A DNA stretch of 64,000 bases from NCBI GenBank assembly GCA_025354385.1, contig JANXMZ010000039.1:38827-102826 (forward strand). Direction: 5' to 3'. This DNA is from Bacteroidota bacterium (GTDB lineage Bacteria > Bacteroidota > Bacteroidia > NS11-12g > UBA955). The notes under the pieces were generated by a model. It had not been told where the DNA came from, made no database searches, and worked only from the letters and a program-made list of their open reading frames with translations. Below, piece by piece: positions 7,742 to 17,760 of the stretch (position 1 is its first letter; each line of letters begins with the position of its first letter). A program made the translations under genes and the position numbers.

Positions 7742-10492
7742 ATGGAACTCGATAAGCATTACTCTCCGCAACTGGTAGAAGACAAGTGGTACAGCTATTG
7801 GATGGACAACGGTTTTTTTGATTCAACACCCGATGAACGCGAACCTTACACCATTGTTATACCGCCACCTAATGTTACTGGAGTATTGCACATGGGGCAT
7901 ATGCTTAACAATACCATTCAAGATGTTTTGATACGCAAAGCCCGAATGGAGGGTAAGAACGCCTGTTGGGTGCCGGGTACTGATCATGCCAGTATTGCTA
8001 CAGAAGCCAAGGTTGTAAAAATGTTGGCCGAAAAAGGTATTAAGAAATTGGACATTACTCGCGAAGAATTTTTAGGGCATGCTTGGGATTGGAAAAATAA
8101 ATATGGCGGTATTATATTAGATCAGCTTAAAAAACTAGGTGCTAGTTGCGACTGGAAACGCACCCGTTTTACAATGGAGGAAGATCTGAGCAATGCGGTT
8201 ATTGATGTATTCATAAAATTGTACAAAGATGGTTTAATTTACCGCGGTACAAAGATGGTTAACTGGGACCCCGCTGGTAAAACAACCCTAAGTGATGAAG
8301 AGGTTATTTTCAAGGAATCGCAGAGCAATTTGTATTATGTCACCTATAAATTTACAGACCATACCAAAGAAACATTTAACAATGAATTAGGCGGTTTACA
8401 GGTTGCTACTACCCGTCCTGAAACCATTATGGGCGATGTGGCCATTTGTGTAAATCCGAATGATGAGCGCTACAAGTCACTTATTGGCAAAACAGTTATT
8501 GTGCCTGTGGTGAATCGCGTTGTAAAAATTATTGCCGATGACTATATTGATATTGAATTCGGAACTGGTTGTTTAAAAGTGACACCCGCCCATGATGAGA
8601 ACGATTATAAAATTGGCGAAAAGCACAACTTAGAAATTATAGATGTATTGGATGATGATGGTCGCATTCACGAACGTGCTGGCGCCTATGTGGGCATGGA
8701 TAGGTTTGCATGCAGAAAACAAATTGTAAAAGATTTGGAAGAGCAAGGCATCATTACAAAATCTGAACAAATCAAAAATACGGTTGGTCATAGCGAAAGA
8801 ACCGATGCAGTAATTGAGAAAAAAATCTCTACACAATGGTTTGTAAACATGCAGGAGTATTTAAAAAGATTCCCCCAAGTTTTATCTGCTGTGATGAATG
8901 ATGAGATAAAATTTCACCCTGTAAAATTTAAAAATGTATACAAGCATTGGTTAGATAATATAAAAGATTGGAACATTAGTAGACAGTTGTGGTGGGGACA
9001 GCGCATACCTGCTTGGTACGATGAAAAAGGAAATTATGTGGTAGCCAAAACAGAAGCTGAGGCACAAAAATTGTTTAGGGACAATGCTTTCAAAGCACCC
9101 ATGTCGGACAATTCCAATTTAATAGAAAGGCATGTTAACAGAGATACTTTGAATGTGCAGCACAGCACCGATGAGGAGCATATCAGCAACCCGGTTAATT
9201 TAATACAGGATGCCGATGTATTGGATACATGGTTCAGCAGTTGGTTGTGGCCAATGTCGGTGTTTGATGGTTTCAAAGAAGGCGATAAAAATGATTTGAA
9301 TTATTATTATCCTACCAACGATTTGGTAACGGGTCCAGATATTATTTTCTTCTGGGTGGCCAGAATGATTATGGCTGGATACGCTTTCAATGGACAAAAG
9401 CCATTCAGCAATGTATATTTTACAGGCATTGTACGCGATAAACTGAGAAGAAAAATGAGCAAGTCTTTGGGCAACAGTCCGGAGCCTATGGATTTAATTG
9501 CAAAATTTGGAGCCGATGGTGTGCGCATGGGCATGCTCTTAAGTTCGCCTGCTGGTAATGATATTTTATATGATGAAAGCAATGTTGAGCAAGGCCGTAA
9601 TTTTTGTAACAAAATTTGGAATGCCTACCGTTTAATTGCGGGCTTTCAAACTGTGGCAGATGATAAGGTAAGTGAAGCTGTTTTAGCATCAAATAAATTA
9701 GCCGATGATTGGTTCGAAATGAAATATCAAACTGCTGTAAACGATATATTGGAGCAGTTTAAAGACTATAAATTAAGCGAGGCTTTAATGACCATTTATA
9801 AATTAATTTGGGATGATTTCTGTTCATGGTATTTAGAAATGGTAAAGCCAGTTTATGGTCAACCAATCAATGAAAGCGCATTGACCCAAGCTAAAAATAA
9901 TTTAGAAAAAGTATTGACATTGTTGCATCCTTTCATGCCATTTATAACAGAGGAATTATACCACGAATTGTATGACGGAAAACCCATGCAGCCAATGATA
10001 TTGCATGCTTACCCAACTGCAAAGGGCAATGTTTCTCAGGTGGATGATAAAGCGCTGCAGATTATTTCTGAGATTAGAAATATTCGCAACAGCAAAGGAC
10101 TTTCTCCAAAAATGGCGTTTGAATTAATTATTAAAACAGAACAAGAAAATAGTTATAAAATTTGGGAAACCACTATTGCTAAATTGGCCAACATTTCTGA
10201 AATAAATTATAATATTTCTAAACCTGAAAAATGTTTGAGCAGTTTAATTGGTACCGACGAAATATTTATTCCTTTCGCGGAGGCTATAGATGAAGTTGCA
10301 GAAATGAAAAAAATGCAAGAAGAGTTAACATACCTCGAAGGCTTTTTAAAATCGGTAGATGCCAAGTTAAACAACGATCGCTTTGTTGCCAATGCCAAAC
10401 CAGATGTAATTGAGAAGGAAAAGCAAAAAAGAGCAGATGCTTTGGAGAAAATGGAGAAGTTAAAAAAGAGTCTGACTCAAAATAATAATTGA
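7742..10492 (+). CDS. valS: Valyl-tRNA synthetase
   Basis: This 916-residue class Ia synthetase joins valine to tRNA-Val in the cytoplasm. Visible landmarks are the HIGH site as HMGH at residues 50-53 within PPPNVTGVLHMGH, the editing (CP1) domain with ATTRPETIMGD and TPAHDENDY, the WWGQRIPAWY stretch, KMSKS at 571-575 (RRKMSKSLGNSPEP), the anticodon-binding helices, and a C-terminal coiled coil rich in Lys/Glu at about 855-912 that is diagnostic of ValRS. Length is normal for the family. The start is fixed by the conserved N-terminus (QLVEDKWYSYW) and by the promoter box lying just before it. It is monocistronic. Confidence 0.98.
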   Translation: MELDKHYSPQLVEDKWYSYWMDNGFFDSTPDEREPYTIVIPPPNVTGVLHMGHMLNNTIQDVLIRKARMEGKNACWVPGTDHASIATEAKVVKMLAEKGIKKLDITREEFLGHAWDWKNKYGGIILDQLKKLGASCDWKRTRFTMEEDLSNAVIDVFIKLYKDGLIYRGTKMVNWDPAGKTTLSDEEVIFKESQSNLYYVTYKFTDHTKETFNNELGGLQVATTRPETIMGDVAICVNPNDERYKSLIGKTVIVPVVNRVVKIIADDYIDIEFGTGCLKVTPAHDENDYKIGEKHNLEIIDVLDDDGRIHERAGAYVGMDRFACRKQIVKDLEEQGIITKSEQIKNTVGHSERTDAVIEKKISTQWFVNMQEYLKRFPQVLSAVMNDEIKFHPVKFKNVYKHWLDNIKDWNISRQLWWGQRIPAWYDEKGNYVVAKTEAEAQKLFRDNAFKAPMSDNSNLIERHVNRDTLNVQHSTDEEHISNPVNLIQDADVLDTWFSSWLWPMSVFDGFKEGDKNDLNYYYPTNDLVTGPDIIFFWVARMIMAGYAFNGQKPFSNVYFTGIVRDKLRRKMSKSLGNSPEPMDLIAKFGADGVRMGMLLSSPAGNDILYDESNVEQGRNFCNKIWNAYRLIAGFQTVADDKVSEAVLASNKLADDWFEMKYQTAVNDILEQFKDYKLSEALMTIYKLIWDDFCSWYLEMVKPVYGQPINESALTQAKNNLEKVLTLLHPFMPFITEELYHELYDGKPMQPMILHAYPTAKGNVSQVDDKALQIISEIRNIRNSKGLSPKMAFELIIKTEQENSYKIWETTIAKLANISEINYNISKPEKCLSSLIGTDEIFIPFAEAIDEVAEMKKMQEELTYLEGFLKSVDAKLNNDRFVANAKPDVIEKEKQKRADALEKMEKLKKSLTQNNN

Positions 10493-10496
10493 TTTT

Positions 10497-10522
10497 TTTG
10501 AGCAGTTTAAAACTCGCTCAAA
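10497..10522 (+). terminator. Stem-loop after valS, possible terminator
   Basis: TTTGAGC pairs with GCTCAAA, and the inner AGTT pairs with AACT around a four-base loop with one bulged C. It lies directly behind the valS stop. A good T run follows only on the opposite strand, so rightward termination is not certain. Confidence 0.3.
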
Positions 10523-10744
10523 CGTTTGCTATCATTAATGTTGTTAAACTTTCTAAAATAGAAAGTAAACCTTGTTGACTAATTTATTTTAAAAATAATT
10601 GGGCTTTTTTGCAGCATTCTATAAAATGAGAATGTCTAATCCTGTATAAAAGTCTCGTACTTTTTAAAATTGTCAACGGCCTTTATTGGCGGTCATTTAC
10701 GCCATTTGGGTATTGACTTATTATTAATTTTTATTGAATAAGTT

Positions 10745-11161
10745 ATGTTTATCAAGTTCAAATCAAACACCTCAATTTCCAAAGCCTTAATTCTTCAAAA
10801 TCACCACCATCTCGAAAATGAGGTGCATGAATATTTAAAATCTTTCGGACTCATTTTTTTTAGTTGTGTCATGTCATCTGTGCTGTTGTTTAGTTATCAA
10901 TTAATCCATCTTCAACCCATCCATCAAAACGTTTCAGAATGTGTATGGGAAACAGCTTTAATGGTTGAAGAAATTCAATCTACCAGCGAGTATTTACCAT
11001 CCACACTTAATTTAAATGAGGTAGAGATGGGGCCATTTTTGGTGCCAATCATAAGTTGTGAATCTGCTAATTTAAATGCGCATACCAATGCATTTTCAAG
11101 TAGTAATATGGAGGTTATTGCCATGAAGGATGACGATAGGGAATTAGGTACTTTAAAATAA
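10745..11161 (+). CDS. Hypothetical protein with one membrane segment
   Basis: This 138-residue protein has a short basic N-terminus, one hydrophobic helix at about residues 34-52 (FGLIFFSCVMSSVLLFSY) and a soluble C-terminal half. No family is recognised. It is followed 41 bases later by a T9SS-sorted protein on the same strand, so the pair may be co-transcribed. The coding call rests on length and reasonable codon texture. The amino-terminal region could be a long signal anchor. Confidence 0.55.
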   Translation: MFIKFKSNTSISKALILQNHHHLENEVHEYLKSFGLIFFSCVMSSVLLFSYQLIHLQPIHQNVSECVWETALMVEEIQSTSEYLPSTLNLNEVEMGPFLVPIISCESANLNAHTNAFSSSNMEVIAMKDDDRELGTLK

Positions 11162-11202
11162 AGGGATATTGAAAAATTGCAATAAAAAAATAAATCAATA
11201 CT

Positions 11203-11988
11203 ATGAAATTAAAATTACTAAGTTTTCTGGCAATATTTATCTGCTTAAATCAAGAAATAATTAGCTGTCCAATATGGCAAATCGGAAGAATGTATATTGT
11301 TAATGAGAATATGAAACCATTGTTAAATGCTATTGTATGGCGCTATTCAAGTCCTAATGATTCTTTTAATATTAAAAGGCAGATTAACCAATATGATGAT
11401 GCCTCTGCTTTTTATTTTTGGAGTAGTAGAAGTTTAGAAAAAACAGCCCTAAAAAGTAAATCAGCAGATAAATTCATGAGGATTCAAGTAAAAGGATATG
11501 CGGATGTTGTAATAAGCGAACTTGAATTTATTGACAGCGATGATGATGATGAAATACTTCCCGCTTTGTATGTTAAAATGTTTACCAACAAAATCATTAA
11601 AAGGGGAGATTTGTATACACTCTTCACCCAATACAAGTGCGAAAAGAAAATAATGATAAAAGATTCATTAACCCTCGATCTTAAAATTTATACTGAATTT
11701 CTTAATAATGCAAGTAAGGTTGGCGAAGCTTCTAGGGTTAGTGCCTTTGTCATTAAAACCTATCCCAATCCCGTAAAGGACAAATTGAATGTAGAGATCA
11801 ATATAGGTGTAACTAAACCATATTCTGCACGCGTACTTGATTTGCAAGGGCGTCTTATAAGCGAAACGTCCTTGATTTCACAATGGAATATACTAGACAT
11901 GGAATGGCAAGTGGCAGGCACCTATTTTATTCAGGTATATGATCCAGATGGTGTTTTGTTGTATGCATTTAAATTCATGAAAATTTAA
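11203..11988 (+). CDS. Secreted protein with T9SS type A sorting domain
   Basis: This 261-residue protein has a signal peptide (MKLKLLSFLAIFICLNQEIIS). Its central part, residues 25-180, matches no family I know and includes an acidic run, DSDDDDE. The last 80 residues are a type A Por-secretion sorting domain: the KTYPNPVKDKLNV opening, an ARVLDLQGRLI strand, and AGTYFIQVYD before the end. It is predicted to be exported by the T9SS and anchored to the surface or released. A segment of the form VNENMKPLLNAIVW near residue 35 could be the start of a carboxypeptidase-regulatory-like beta fold; that is only a guess. Confidence 0.82.
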   Translation: MKLKLLSFLAIFICLNQEIISCPIWQIGRMYIVNENMKPLLNAIVWRYSSPNDSFNIKRQINQYDDASAFYFWSSRSLEKTALKSKSADKFMRIQVKGYADVVISELEFIDSDDDDEILPALYVKMFTNKIIKRGDLYTLFTQYKCEKKIMIKDSLTLDLKIYTEFLNNASKVGEASRVSAFVIKTYPNPVKDKLNVEINIGVTKPYSARVLDLQGRLISETSLISQWNILDMEWQVAGTYFIQVYDPDGVLLYAFKFMKI

Positions 11989-12065
11989 ACCCTTTGTGTT
12001 CTATTTTTGTTTTTCATTAAAATGATAAAAACTTTCAAGGTTTTGGAAGCATTATTTTTAAAATT

Positions 12066-12443
12066 ATGAACAGAAATCAACAATTACTTCAACTTCGAAG
12101 CGAAGTACCAACCGATGGCGAACGCCAACCCATGGCCAAAGAAGCTTTTCAAAACAATACACTTCGCCCAATATTAAAATTGCAAAACGATGTATTGCTG
12201 CAATTTTTTAAAAGCCAATTGAATGGCGCTCAACTACCCGATTTTAAAATGGAGTTAGAAGGTTTTGTGAAACAGCGTTTGCAAAAAGATCTATTAACTC
12301 GCAATACGATGTTGGGTATGGTTGTAGGATTATTAACAGAGGAAGAATTAATTATATTTTTAGAAGATAAAAACGAAATGAGTAAACGCATTATCGATAT
12401 GCTTACCCAGCGTCTTTACGACCAACTCGGGAAAGCATTATAA
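12066..12443 (+). CDS. Conserved hypothetical small helical protein
   Basis: The protein has 125 residues, no signal peptide and no membrane segment, and is predicted to be almost entirely helical. It starts MNRNQQLLQLRSEVPTDGER and continues with amphipathic helices (LQNDVLLQFFKSQLNG, FLEDKNEMSKRIIDML). Proteins of this type occur in Bacteroidota and have sometimes carried a glyoxalase label in databases. No glyoxalase metal ligands are visible, so I make no functional call. It precedes the glycosyltransferase gene by 42 bases on the same strand and may share its transcript. Confidence 0.65.
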   Translation: MNRNQQLLQLRSEVPTDGERQPMAKEAFQNNTLRPILKLQNDVLLQFFKSQLNGAQLPDFKMELEGFVKQRLQKDLLTRNTMLGMVVGLLTEEELIIFLEDKNEMSKRIIDMLTQRLYDQLGKAL

Positions 12444-12485
12444 GTATTCGTTTTTTTTCATTTTCTTTGTTCTCAATAATCCACA

Positions 12486-13310
12486 ATGTTTACCATTCTC
12501 ATCCCTACTTGGAACAATTTGCCTTATTTACAAAAATGTGTCGAGAGTCTGCGCAAGAATTCTACTTTTCAGCATCAAATCATTTTGCACATTAACGAAG
12601 GCATTGATGGCAGCAGAGCTTGGGCAGAAGAAGAGAAAATACAATACACCTATAGTTCTGAAAACATTGGTATTTGCAAGGCCCTGAATCTTGCTTCACA
12701 ATTGGCCACTACCCAATACATTTGTTATTTTAATGACGATATGTATGCATTACCAGGTTGGGATTTTCAATTGGTAAAAGAGATAGAAGATATTGCTCAT
12801 CAAAATTTCTTTTTATCATCTACCATGATAGAACCAAGGGAGGGAAGGGATAAAAATATTTTACAAGGATTTGATTTTGGGGATGTCCAAAATTTCAAAG
12901 AGCGCGAATTGATGCAGGCTTATAAAAATTTTAAAATGCACGATTGGTGTGGAGCAAGTTGGCCTCCTAATGTGGTTTCAAAATCTTTGTGGGACAAGGT
13001 AGGCGGTTATAGTGATGAATTCAGTCCGGGCATGTACAGCGACCCCGATTTTACCATGAAATTGTGGCAAGCCGGTATTCGCTATTTTAAAGGGGTAGGC
13101 GAAAGCAAGGTGTACCATTTCATGAGTAAATCAACTGGCAAAGTTGTAAAGAACAATGGTCGCAAAACCTTTATGCAGAAGTATAAAATTACCCCCGGAT
13201 ATTTTTATAGAAATATGCTTAAAATGGGAGACGAATGGCGTGGTGAATTGAAAGAACCTTTGAAGGGTCTGACTTGGTTAGGTTCAAAGATCAAAGCCTA
13301 TTTTGCCTAA
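12486..13310 (+). CDS. Family 2 glycosyltransferase
   Basis: This 274-residue cytoplasmic GT-A enzyme transfers a sugar from a nucleotide donor. Landmarks are the opening strand FTILIPTWNNLPYLQKCVESL, the SSENIGICKALNLA segment, the DxD-like metal site at FNDDMY (about residue 86-88) and the acceptor-side MYSDPDFTMKLWQAG region with an E/D-D pattern. There is no membrane helix. Donor and acceptor cannot be read from the sequence, and no surface-polysaccharide cluster surrounds it. It is a single enzyme next to aspS. Confidence 0.85.
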   Translation: MFTILIPTWNNLPYLQKCVESLRKNSTFQHQIILHINEGIDGSRAWAEEEKIQYTYSSENIGICKALNLASQLATTQYICYFNDDMYALPGWDFQLVKEIEDIAHQNFFLSSTMIEPREGRDKNILQGFDFGDVQNFKERELMQAYKNFKMHDWCGASWPPNVVSKSLWDKVGGYSDEFSPGMYSDPDFTMKLWQAGIRYFKGVGESKVYHFMSKSTGKVVKNNGRKTFMQKYKITPGYFYRNMLKMGDEWRGELKEPLKGLTWLGSKIKAYFA

Positions 13311-13420
13311 GCGCAACCAAAGCATACAAAGTTTGGCTGAAAAGGCTAAGACACAAATTATTTATTCTTTGATTATCAATTTTAAAATCACAAAATTTTA
13401 AAATCACAAAGTTTTCCATC

Positions 13421-13428
13421 TATTTTTG
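13421..13428 (+). promoter_or_regulatory. aspS -7 promoter box (TATTTTTG)
   Basis: TATTTTTG matches the TAnnTTTG consensus. Five bases lie between it and the aspS ATG at 13434, so the mRNA is predicted to be leaderless, as for valS. Confidence 0.5.
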
Positions 13429-13433
13429 CGCCT

Positions 13434-15179
13434 ATGTACAGATCCCATACCTGTGGCGAATTAAGAATAGCGCATATTGGCCAAACCGTTACCCTTTCCG
13501 GTTGGGTAGCCAAAAGAAGAGATTTTGGTTCCTTATCATTTATAGATTTACGCGATCGATATGGCATTACTCAACTTAGTTTTAACGAGGAATACAATAA
13601 AGATTTATTAGAGCAAGCGAGAAGTATAGGCCGCGAGTTTGTTATTCAGGCCGTTGGAAAAGTAACTGAACGCAGTAATAAAAACACCAAAATTCCAACA
13701 GGTGAAGTTGAAATAGTTGTTGAGCAATTGAACATTTTAAATGTTTCATTAACTCCTCCATTTACCATTGAAGAAGAGACAGACGGAGGTGACGATATTC
13801 GCATGCAGTACCGTTATTTGGATTTACGCAGAGACAATGTGCGTCAGAATTTAGTGCTTCGTCACCAGGTGGCCAAAGCAGTTAGAAAATATTTGGATGA
13901 CAAAGAATTCATAGAAGTTGAAACACCTGTTTTAATTAAATCGACCCCCGAGGGGGCTCGTGATTTTGTGGTGCCTAGTCGCATGAACCAAGGGCAGTTT
14001 TATGCCTTGCCGCAAAGTCCTCAAACTTTTAAACAATTATTAATGGTAAGTGGTTTCGACCGCTATTATCAGATTGTAAAATGCTTTAGAGATGAGGATT
14101 TAAGAGCCGACCGTCAACCTGAATTTACTCAGATAGATTGTGAAATGAGTTTTGTTGAACAGGAAGATATCTTGAATTTATTCGAGGGCATGGTTCAGCA
14201 CTTGTTTAAGGAAGTAAAAGGATTGGATATAGGAACATTGCCCCGCATGACCTTTGATGATGCTATGAAGCTTTATGGCAACGATAAGCCAGACATTCGC
14301 TTTGGCATGGAGTTTCAATATATCACAGAATTAACCAAAGGCAAAAATTTTCCAGTATTCGAAGCAGCCGAAACGGTATTGGCCATTTGTGCAACGGGTT
14401 GTGCTACATACACACGTAAACAATTGGATGAATTAACAGAATGGGTAAAACGGCCTCAAATAGGGGCTAAAGGCTTGGTATATGTGTTCTGCAATGCCGA
14501 TGGTACTTTTAAATCATCGGTTGATAAATTTTATAGTCCAGATGACCTAAAACAATGGGCCACCCAATGCAATGCGCAACCAGGCGATTTGTTATTGCTA
14601 CTTTGTGGCGATACCAAAGCAGTTCAAAAGCAAATGAGCGAACTGCGATTAGAGATGGGTCAACACATGGGCTTGCGCAAAAAAGATGAATTCAAAGCCC
14701 TTTGGGTGATTGATTTTCCTTTGCTTGAATTCGATGATGAGAACCAACGTTGGCATGCCATGCACCATCCGTTTACAAGTCCAAAGCCAGAAGATATTTC
14801 AATGCTCGATACCGACCCAGGAGCCATTCGCGCCAATGCCTATGATATGGTGATTAATGGGGTGGAAGTAGGTGGAGGATCGATCCGTATTTTTAATAAG
14901 GAGCTACAAGCTAAGATGTTTAAAATACTTGGTTTTACAGAGGAAGATGCCCGCTACCAATTTGGTTTCTTAATGAATGCTTTCGAATATGGTGCGCCTC
15001 CGCATGGTGGTTTAGCCTTTGGTTTCGATCGTTTGTGCAGCTTATTTGGGGGTGCCGATGGTATCCGCGATTTCATAGCCTTCCCTAAAAATAACCAAGG
15101 TCGCGATGTGATGATAGATGCCCCTTCTGTGATTGATGAGAAGCAGTTGAAAGAGTTGGGTGTGAATGTGAATAGCTAA
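13434..15179 (+). CDS. aspS: Aspartyl-tRNA synthetase
   Basis: This 581-residue class IIb synthetase is of the bacterial type, which carries an extra GAD-like insert. It begins with an OB-fold anticodon-binding domain ([33 protein letters not shown]). Motif 2 is visible as [18 protein letters not shown] and motif 3 as the [10 protein letters not shown] arginine loop near the C-terminus; the insert spans about residues 290-410. Length agrees with bacterial AspRS. The start is fixed by the conserved [10 protein letters not shown] and the promoter just before it. The gene converges on cbpM. Confidence 0.98.
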   Translation: MYRSHTCGELRIAHIGQTVTLSGWVAKRRDFGSLSFIDLRDRYGITQLSFNEEYNKDLLEQARSIGREFVIQAVGKVTERSNKNTKIPTGEVEIVVEQLNILNVSLTPPFTIEEETDGGDDIRMQYRYLDLRRDNVRQNLVLRHQVAKAVRKYLDDKEFIEVETPVLIKSTPEGARDFVVPSRMNQGQFYALPQSPQTFKQLLMVSGFDRYYQIVKCFRDEDLRADRQPEFTQIDCEMSFVEQEDILNLFEGMVQHLFKEVKGLDIGTLPRMTFDDAMKLYGNDKPDIRFGMEFQYITELTKGKNFPVFEAAETVLAICATGCATYTRKQLDELTEWVKRPQIGAKGLVYVFCNADGTFKSSVDKFYSPDDLKQWATQCNAQPGDLLLLLCGDTKAVQKQMSELRLEMGQHMGLRKKDEFKALWVIDFPLLEFDDENQRWHAMHHPFTSPKPEDISMLDTDPGAIRANAYDMVINGVEVGGGSIRIFNKELQAKMFKILGFTEEDARYQFGFLMNAFEYGAPPHGGLAFGFDRLCSLFGGADGIRDFIAFPKNNQGRDVMIDAPSVIDEKQLKELGVNVNS

Positions 15180-15197
15180 ATTAGTTTAAATGGTATT

Positions 15198-15485
15198 TCA
15201 TTTGATGAATTGACTATTTCGCAGTATTGCCATTTCTTCTTGCATTGCTTCAACACGTTTTAATAGATGTGCAATTACATCAATCCCTTCCATATTAATT
15301 TCAAGGTCGTAATGCAATCTAATGAGGCGTTCTAAGTCGCGCAGATGTTCATGCTGAACGTATTGAACATTTTGTAAGATAACCAATTCAATAAGGCCAT
15401 GTTCATGCAATGCATTGACAAACCCGAGTTCAATATTGTAAACCTCGCAAAACTTTGGTACGGCTAATAAATTGGTTGTTTCCAT
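15198..15485 (-). CDS. cbpM: Chaperone modulator CbpM (MerR-like)
   Basis: This 95-residue protein is a small winged-helix MerR-like domain followed by a helix (LERLIRLHYDLEINMEGIDVIAHLLKRVEAMQEEMA) typical of CbpM. In the known system CbpM binds the J domain of CbpA and restrains its co-chaperone activity. It overlaps the upstream cbpA gene by one base (TAATG), so translation is coupled. The identification rests on this order together with the fold and the length. It converges on aspS. Confidence 0.85.
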   Translation of the reverse strand: METTNLLAVPKFCEVYNIELGFVNALHEHGLIELVILQNVQYVQHEHLRDLERLIRLHYDLEINMEGIDVIAHLLKRVEAMQEEMAILRNSQFIK

Positions 15486-16366
15486 TATTTTCTAATGTTG
15501 GCTAATTCCTTGAATAATTCTTTTTCTTTCTCACTTAAATGGGTGGGTAATGAGATTTTATAGGTCACGAACAAATCGCCAAACTCACCTTCTTTTTTAT
15601 AAACGGGGAATCCTTTTCCCTTTAATTTTACTTGAGTCCCGGCTTGTGTTTCGGTCTTTACGGGCAGTTTTACTTGACCATTCATGGTATCAATAGTAAT
15701 ATCGCCTCCGAGTAATGCGGTGTATAAATCTAGGTCAATAGTGGTGTATAAGTGGGAGCCTTCGCGTTTAAATTTAGTATTGTTATTAATCACAAATGTG
15801 ATAAATAAATCGCCATTCGGTCCGCCATTGGCGCCAGCACTGCCGTAGCCCGATAGTTTTATAACTTGGCCATTCTCAACCCCTGCAGGAATGTTGATGC
15901 GTATGCTTTTGCCATTGATGTTAAGGGTTTGTTGTTTGGTGATATAAACATCTTTGATATCAAGTTGCAATTGGGCGTTAGAATCTTGTCCACGATATTT
16001 AGTTCTATTGCTGCGTCCACCCCCTCCGCCAAACATCGAAGCAAAAAAATCTGAGAAATCGTTTTCTCCAAAATCGTTATTGCCTTGAAAACCACCTTGC
16101 GGATCACCACGTTGAGCATTTTGTTTTTCAAATTGTTCGGCATGTTTCCAATCTTTGCCATACTGGTCGTATTTTTTGCGGTTGGCTGGGTCACTTAAAA
16201 CTTCATTAGCCTCGTTAATCTGTTGGAATTTTTTCTTGGCATTTTCATCGTTAGGGTTTACATCAGGGTGGTACTTGCGCGCCAATCTCCTGTAGGCCTT
16301 CTTTATATCGGTCTCTGTAGCGCTCTTCTCTATTTCAAGTATTTTATAATAATCAATGTATTCCAT
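15485..16366 (-). CDS. cbpA: DnaJ-class co-chaperone CbpA
   Basis: This 293-residue protein has an N-terminal J domain with HPD at residues 33-35 (RRLARKYHPDVNPND), a Gly/Phe-rich linker containing FFASMFGGGGGRSN, and two DnaJ C-terminal substrate-binding barrels ending in the SEKEKELFKELANIRK dimerisation tail. The four-repeat CxxCxGxG zinc module of DnaJ proper is absent, which identifies the CbpA type. It stimulates the ATPase of Hsp70 and delivers unfolded clients. It forms a coupled operon with cbpM. Several open frames overlap it on both strands and are shadows. Confidence 0.93.
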   Translation of the reverse strand: MEYIDYYKILEIEKSATETDIKKAYRRLARKYHPDVNPNDENAKKKFQQINEANEVLSDPANRKKYDQYGKDWKHAEQFEKQNAQRGDPQGGFQGNNDFGENDFSDFFASMFGGGGGRSNRTKYRGQDSNAQLQLDIKDVYITKQQTLNINGKSIRINIPAGVENGQVIKLSGYGSAGANGGPNGDLFITFVINNNTKFKREGSHLYTTIDLDLYTALLGGDITIDTMNGQVKLPVKTETQAGTQVKLKGKGFPVYKKEGEFGDLFVTYKISLPTHLSEKEKELFKELANIRK

Positions 16367-16709
16367 TTAGTTTTTGCTAACAATTACAAAGATAACGTAT
16401 CGTATGACTTTCGGGTCTGATGATGATCATGTTTAAATTAAAGACTATGTCTTTTTCAAACTAATATTTTATGGGTTATTCCCGGGTTCAATAAAAAAAT
16501 TGTCCCTTAAAAAATAAAAACAGGCTGTTAAAGGACTTCTTTAAAATTGTAAAAATATGTTTAAAATGTAATGGTATTTTGTCTTGAATAAATTCAGAAT
16601 GAGACTTTCTCGACTTATAAATAATCCATCAAAGTAGAAATAACATATCTCTCACCAAAGTCTGCCTAGGTGTATCGAAAGACGAGCTAGCATCACTAAC
16701 GGTAAAAGA
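16367..16709. other. Intergenic region with no recognised feature
   Basis: This 343-base gap lies between the starts of cbpA and the end of the BamE-tail gene, so it should hold the cbpA promoter. I see no convincing TAnnTTTG box, RNA gene or repeat in it. Confidence 0.4.
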
Positions 16710-17678
16710 CTACTCCTCAATTTTCGTTAAAATCCCCTTTTCAAAAAAAAGGGTGCCCGATGTTTCATAAATCCATTGTTCTTTATTGCCATTAATATGC
16801 AATTCTTTTGGTTTACCCCACGATAACTCTGCTTCCGCTTTAGTCATACCAACTCGCATGCTTTCATTCTGAATGACGGTCCAAATTTCGGATTTTATTT
16901 TCGGGTATTTTGCTTTAGGGTCTTCAAAAGAAAACGCCTTATCAAACTCAATACCAAATAATCCAGAGGATTTGTTGATACCGCTCAGCCGAATGTTTAA
17001 GAAACCTTCTTTGGTAGTGCCATTTTGTTTGAAAATAACTTTAGTAGGTCCATCTTGAGTACCAAGCCCAACCGATGTTACAGTTACTGCTACATATTTT
17101 TGATTGCCATCACTGCTCACAATTTTTCCTTTCTCATCTTCCTTCATCCATTGGCTGCAAAGTACATATAAAGTTTTACCCATGAGCAAAGGTTTTACCC
17201 TATCTACTTCATCTAGAAAAACTACTTTTTTAATATAGGTATTAGGTGCTTTCCTTAAAGCATTGGTATCACCAAAAAATTCGTATTCGTACTTTTTGCC
17301 TTCGCATTCGAAAATTAAATAGGTGTTTTTGCAAGTGCCTGTGGCGCATTTCACAGTGCGCATTTCGCGTAACTGATAAGTAAAAGTTTTCCATTCAAAA
17401 TCACCTTGTCTTATTTGGTCGTTCACAAAATTCAGAGATTTGTATGGCGCCAATTCTATTCTAGAGGCCGATCCCAAAGCTTTTATTTTCAAGGGTTCTG
17501 TCATAAATTTCATACCTGCTTTCCAATCTGCCATAGGCAGGCAATTAAATTGTTTGGCAAATTCACTCAATGCTGTAGAATCTTTTGGCTGAGCATTGGT
17601 AACACTTACATCATATGGACTCTTTTGGGCATGCATGATAAAGCAAGAAAGCATGAGTAATAGTAAAATGGATTTCAT
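16710..17678 (-). CDS. Secreted protein with a C-terminal BamE/SmpA-like domain
   Basis: The ATG at 17678 starts a signal peptide (MKSILLLLMLSCFIMHAQ); an upstream ATG at 17732 would bury it. The product has about 322 residues. Most of the mature protein is unfamiliar and includes a Cys pair (KCATGTCKNTYL). The last 60 residues (RVGMTKAEAELSWGKP, then an aromatic pair and EKGILTKIEE) follow the G-M-T-x-x-E-x-x-x-x-x-G-x-P pattern of the BamE/SmpA fold, which in other proteins mediates binding in the envelope. The location is likely periplasmic. No partner is suggested by the neighbours. Confidence 0.72.
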   Translation of the reverse strand: MKSILLLLMLSCFIMHAQKSPYDVSVTNAQPKDSTALSEFAKQFNCLPMADWKAGMKFMTEPLKIKALGSASRIELAPYKSLNFVNDQIRQGDFEWKTFTYQLREMRTVKCATGTCKNTYLIFECEGKKYEYEFFGDTNALRKAPNTYIKKVVFLDEVDRVKPLLMGKTLYVLCSQWMKEDEKGKIVSSDGNQKYVAVTVTSVGLGTQDGPTKVIFKQNGTTKEGFLNIRLSGINKSSGLFGIEFDKAFSFEDPKAKYPKIKSEIWTVIQNESMRVGMTKAEAELSWGKPKELHINGNKEQWIYETSGTLFFEKGILTKIEE

Positions 17679-17710
17679 ATTGTTAAATTTATGTGACAAA
17701 AATAAGGCAT

Positions 17711-17745
17711 AAAAAAAGCAGATGCTTAACACCTGCTTTAATTTT
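17711..17745 (-). terminator. Rho-independent terminator of the DUF1761 gene
   Basis: On the minus strand AAAGCAG pairs with CTGCTTT around an 11-base loop, followed by a T run. It lies 16 bases past the stop of the 17761-18255 gene. An opposite T run at 17742-17749 would also let it act rightward. Confidence 0.6.
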
Positions 17746-17760
17746 TTTTAATGAATTGAG

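Noticed and set aside
15859..16194. Open frames of 60-110 codons inside cbpA on both strands
   Set aside because: They lie fully inside cbpA, whose J and C-terminal domains are clear; they are shadow frames.
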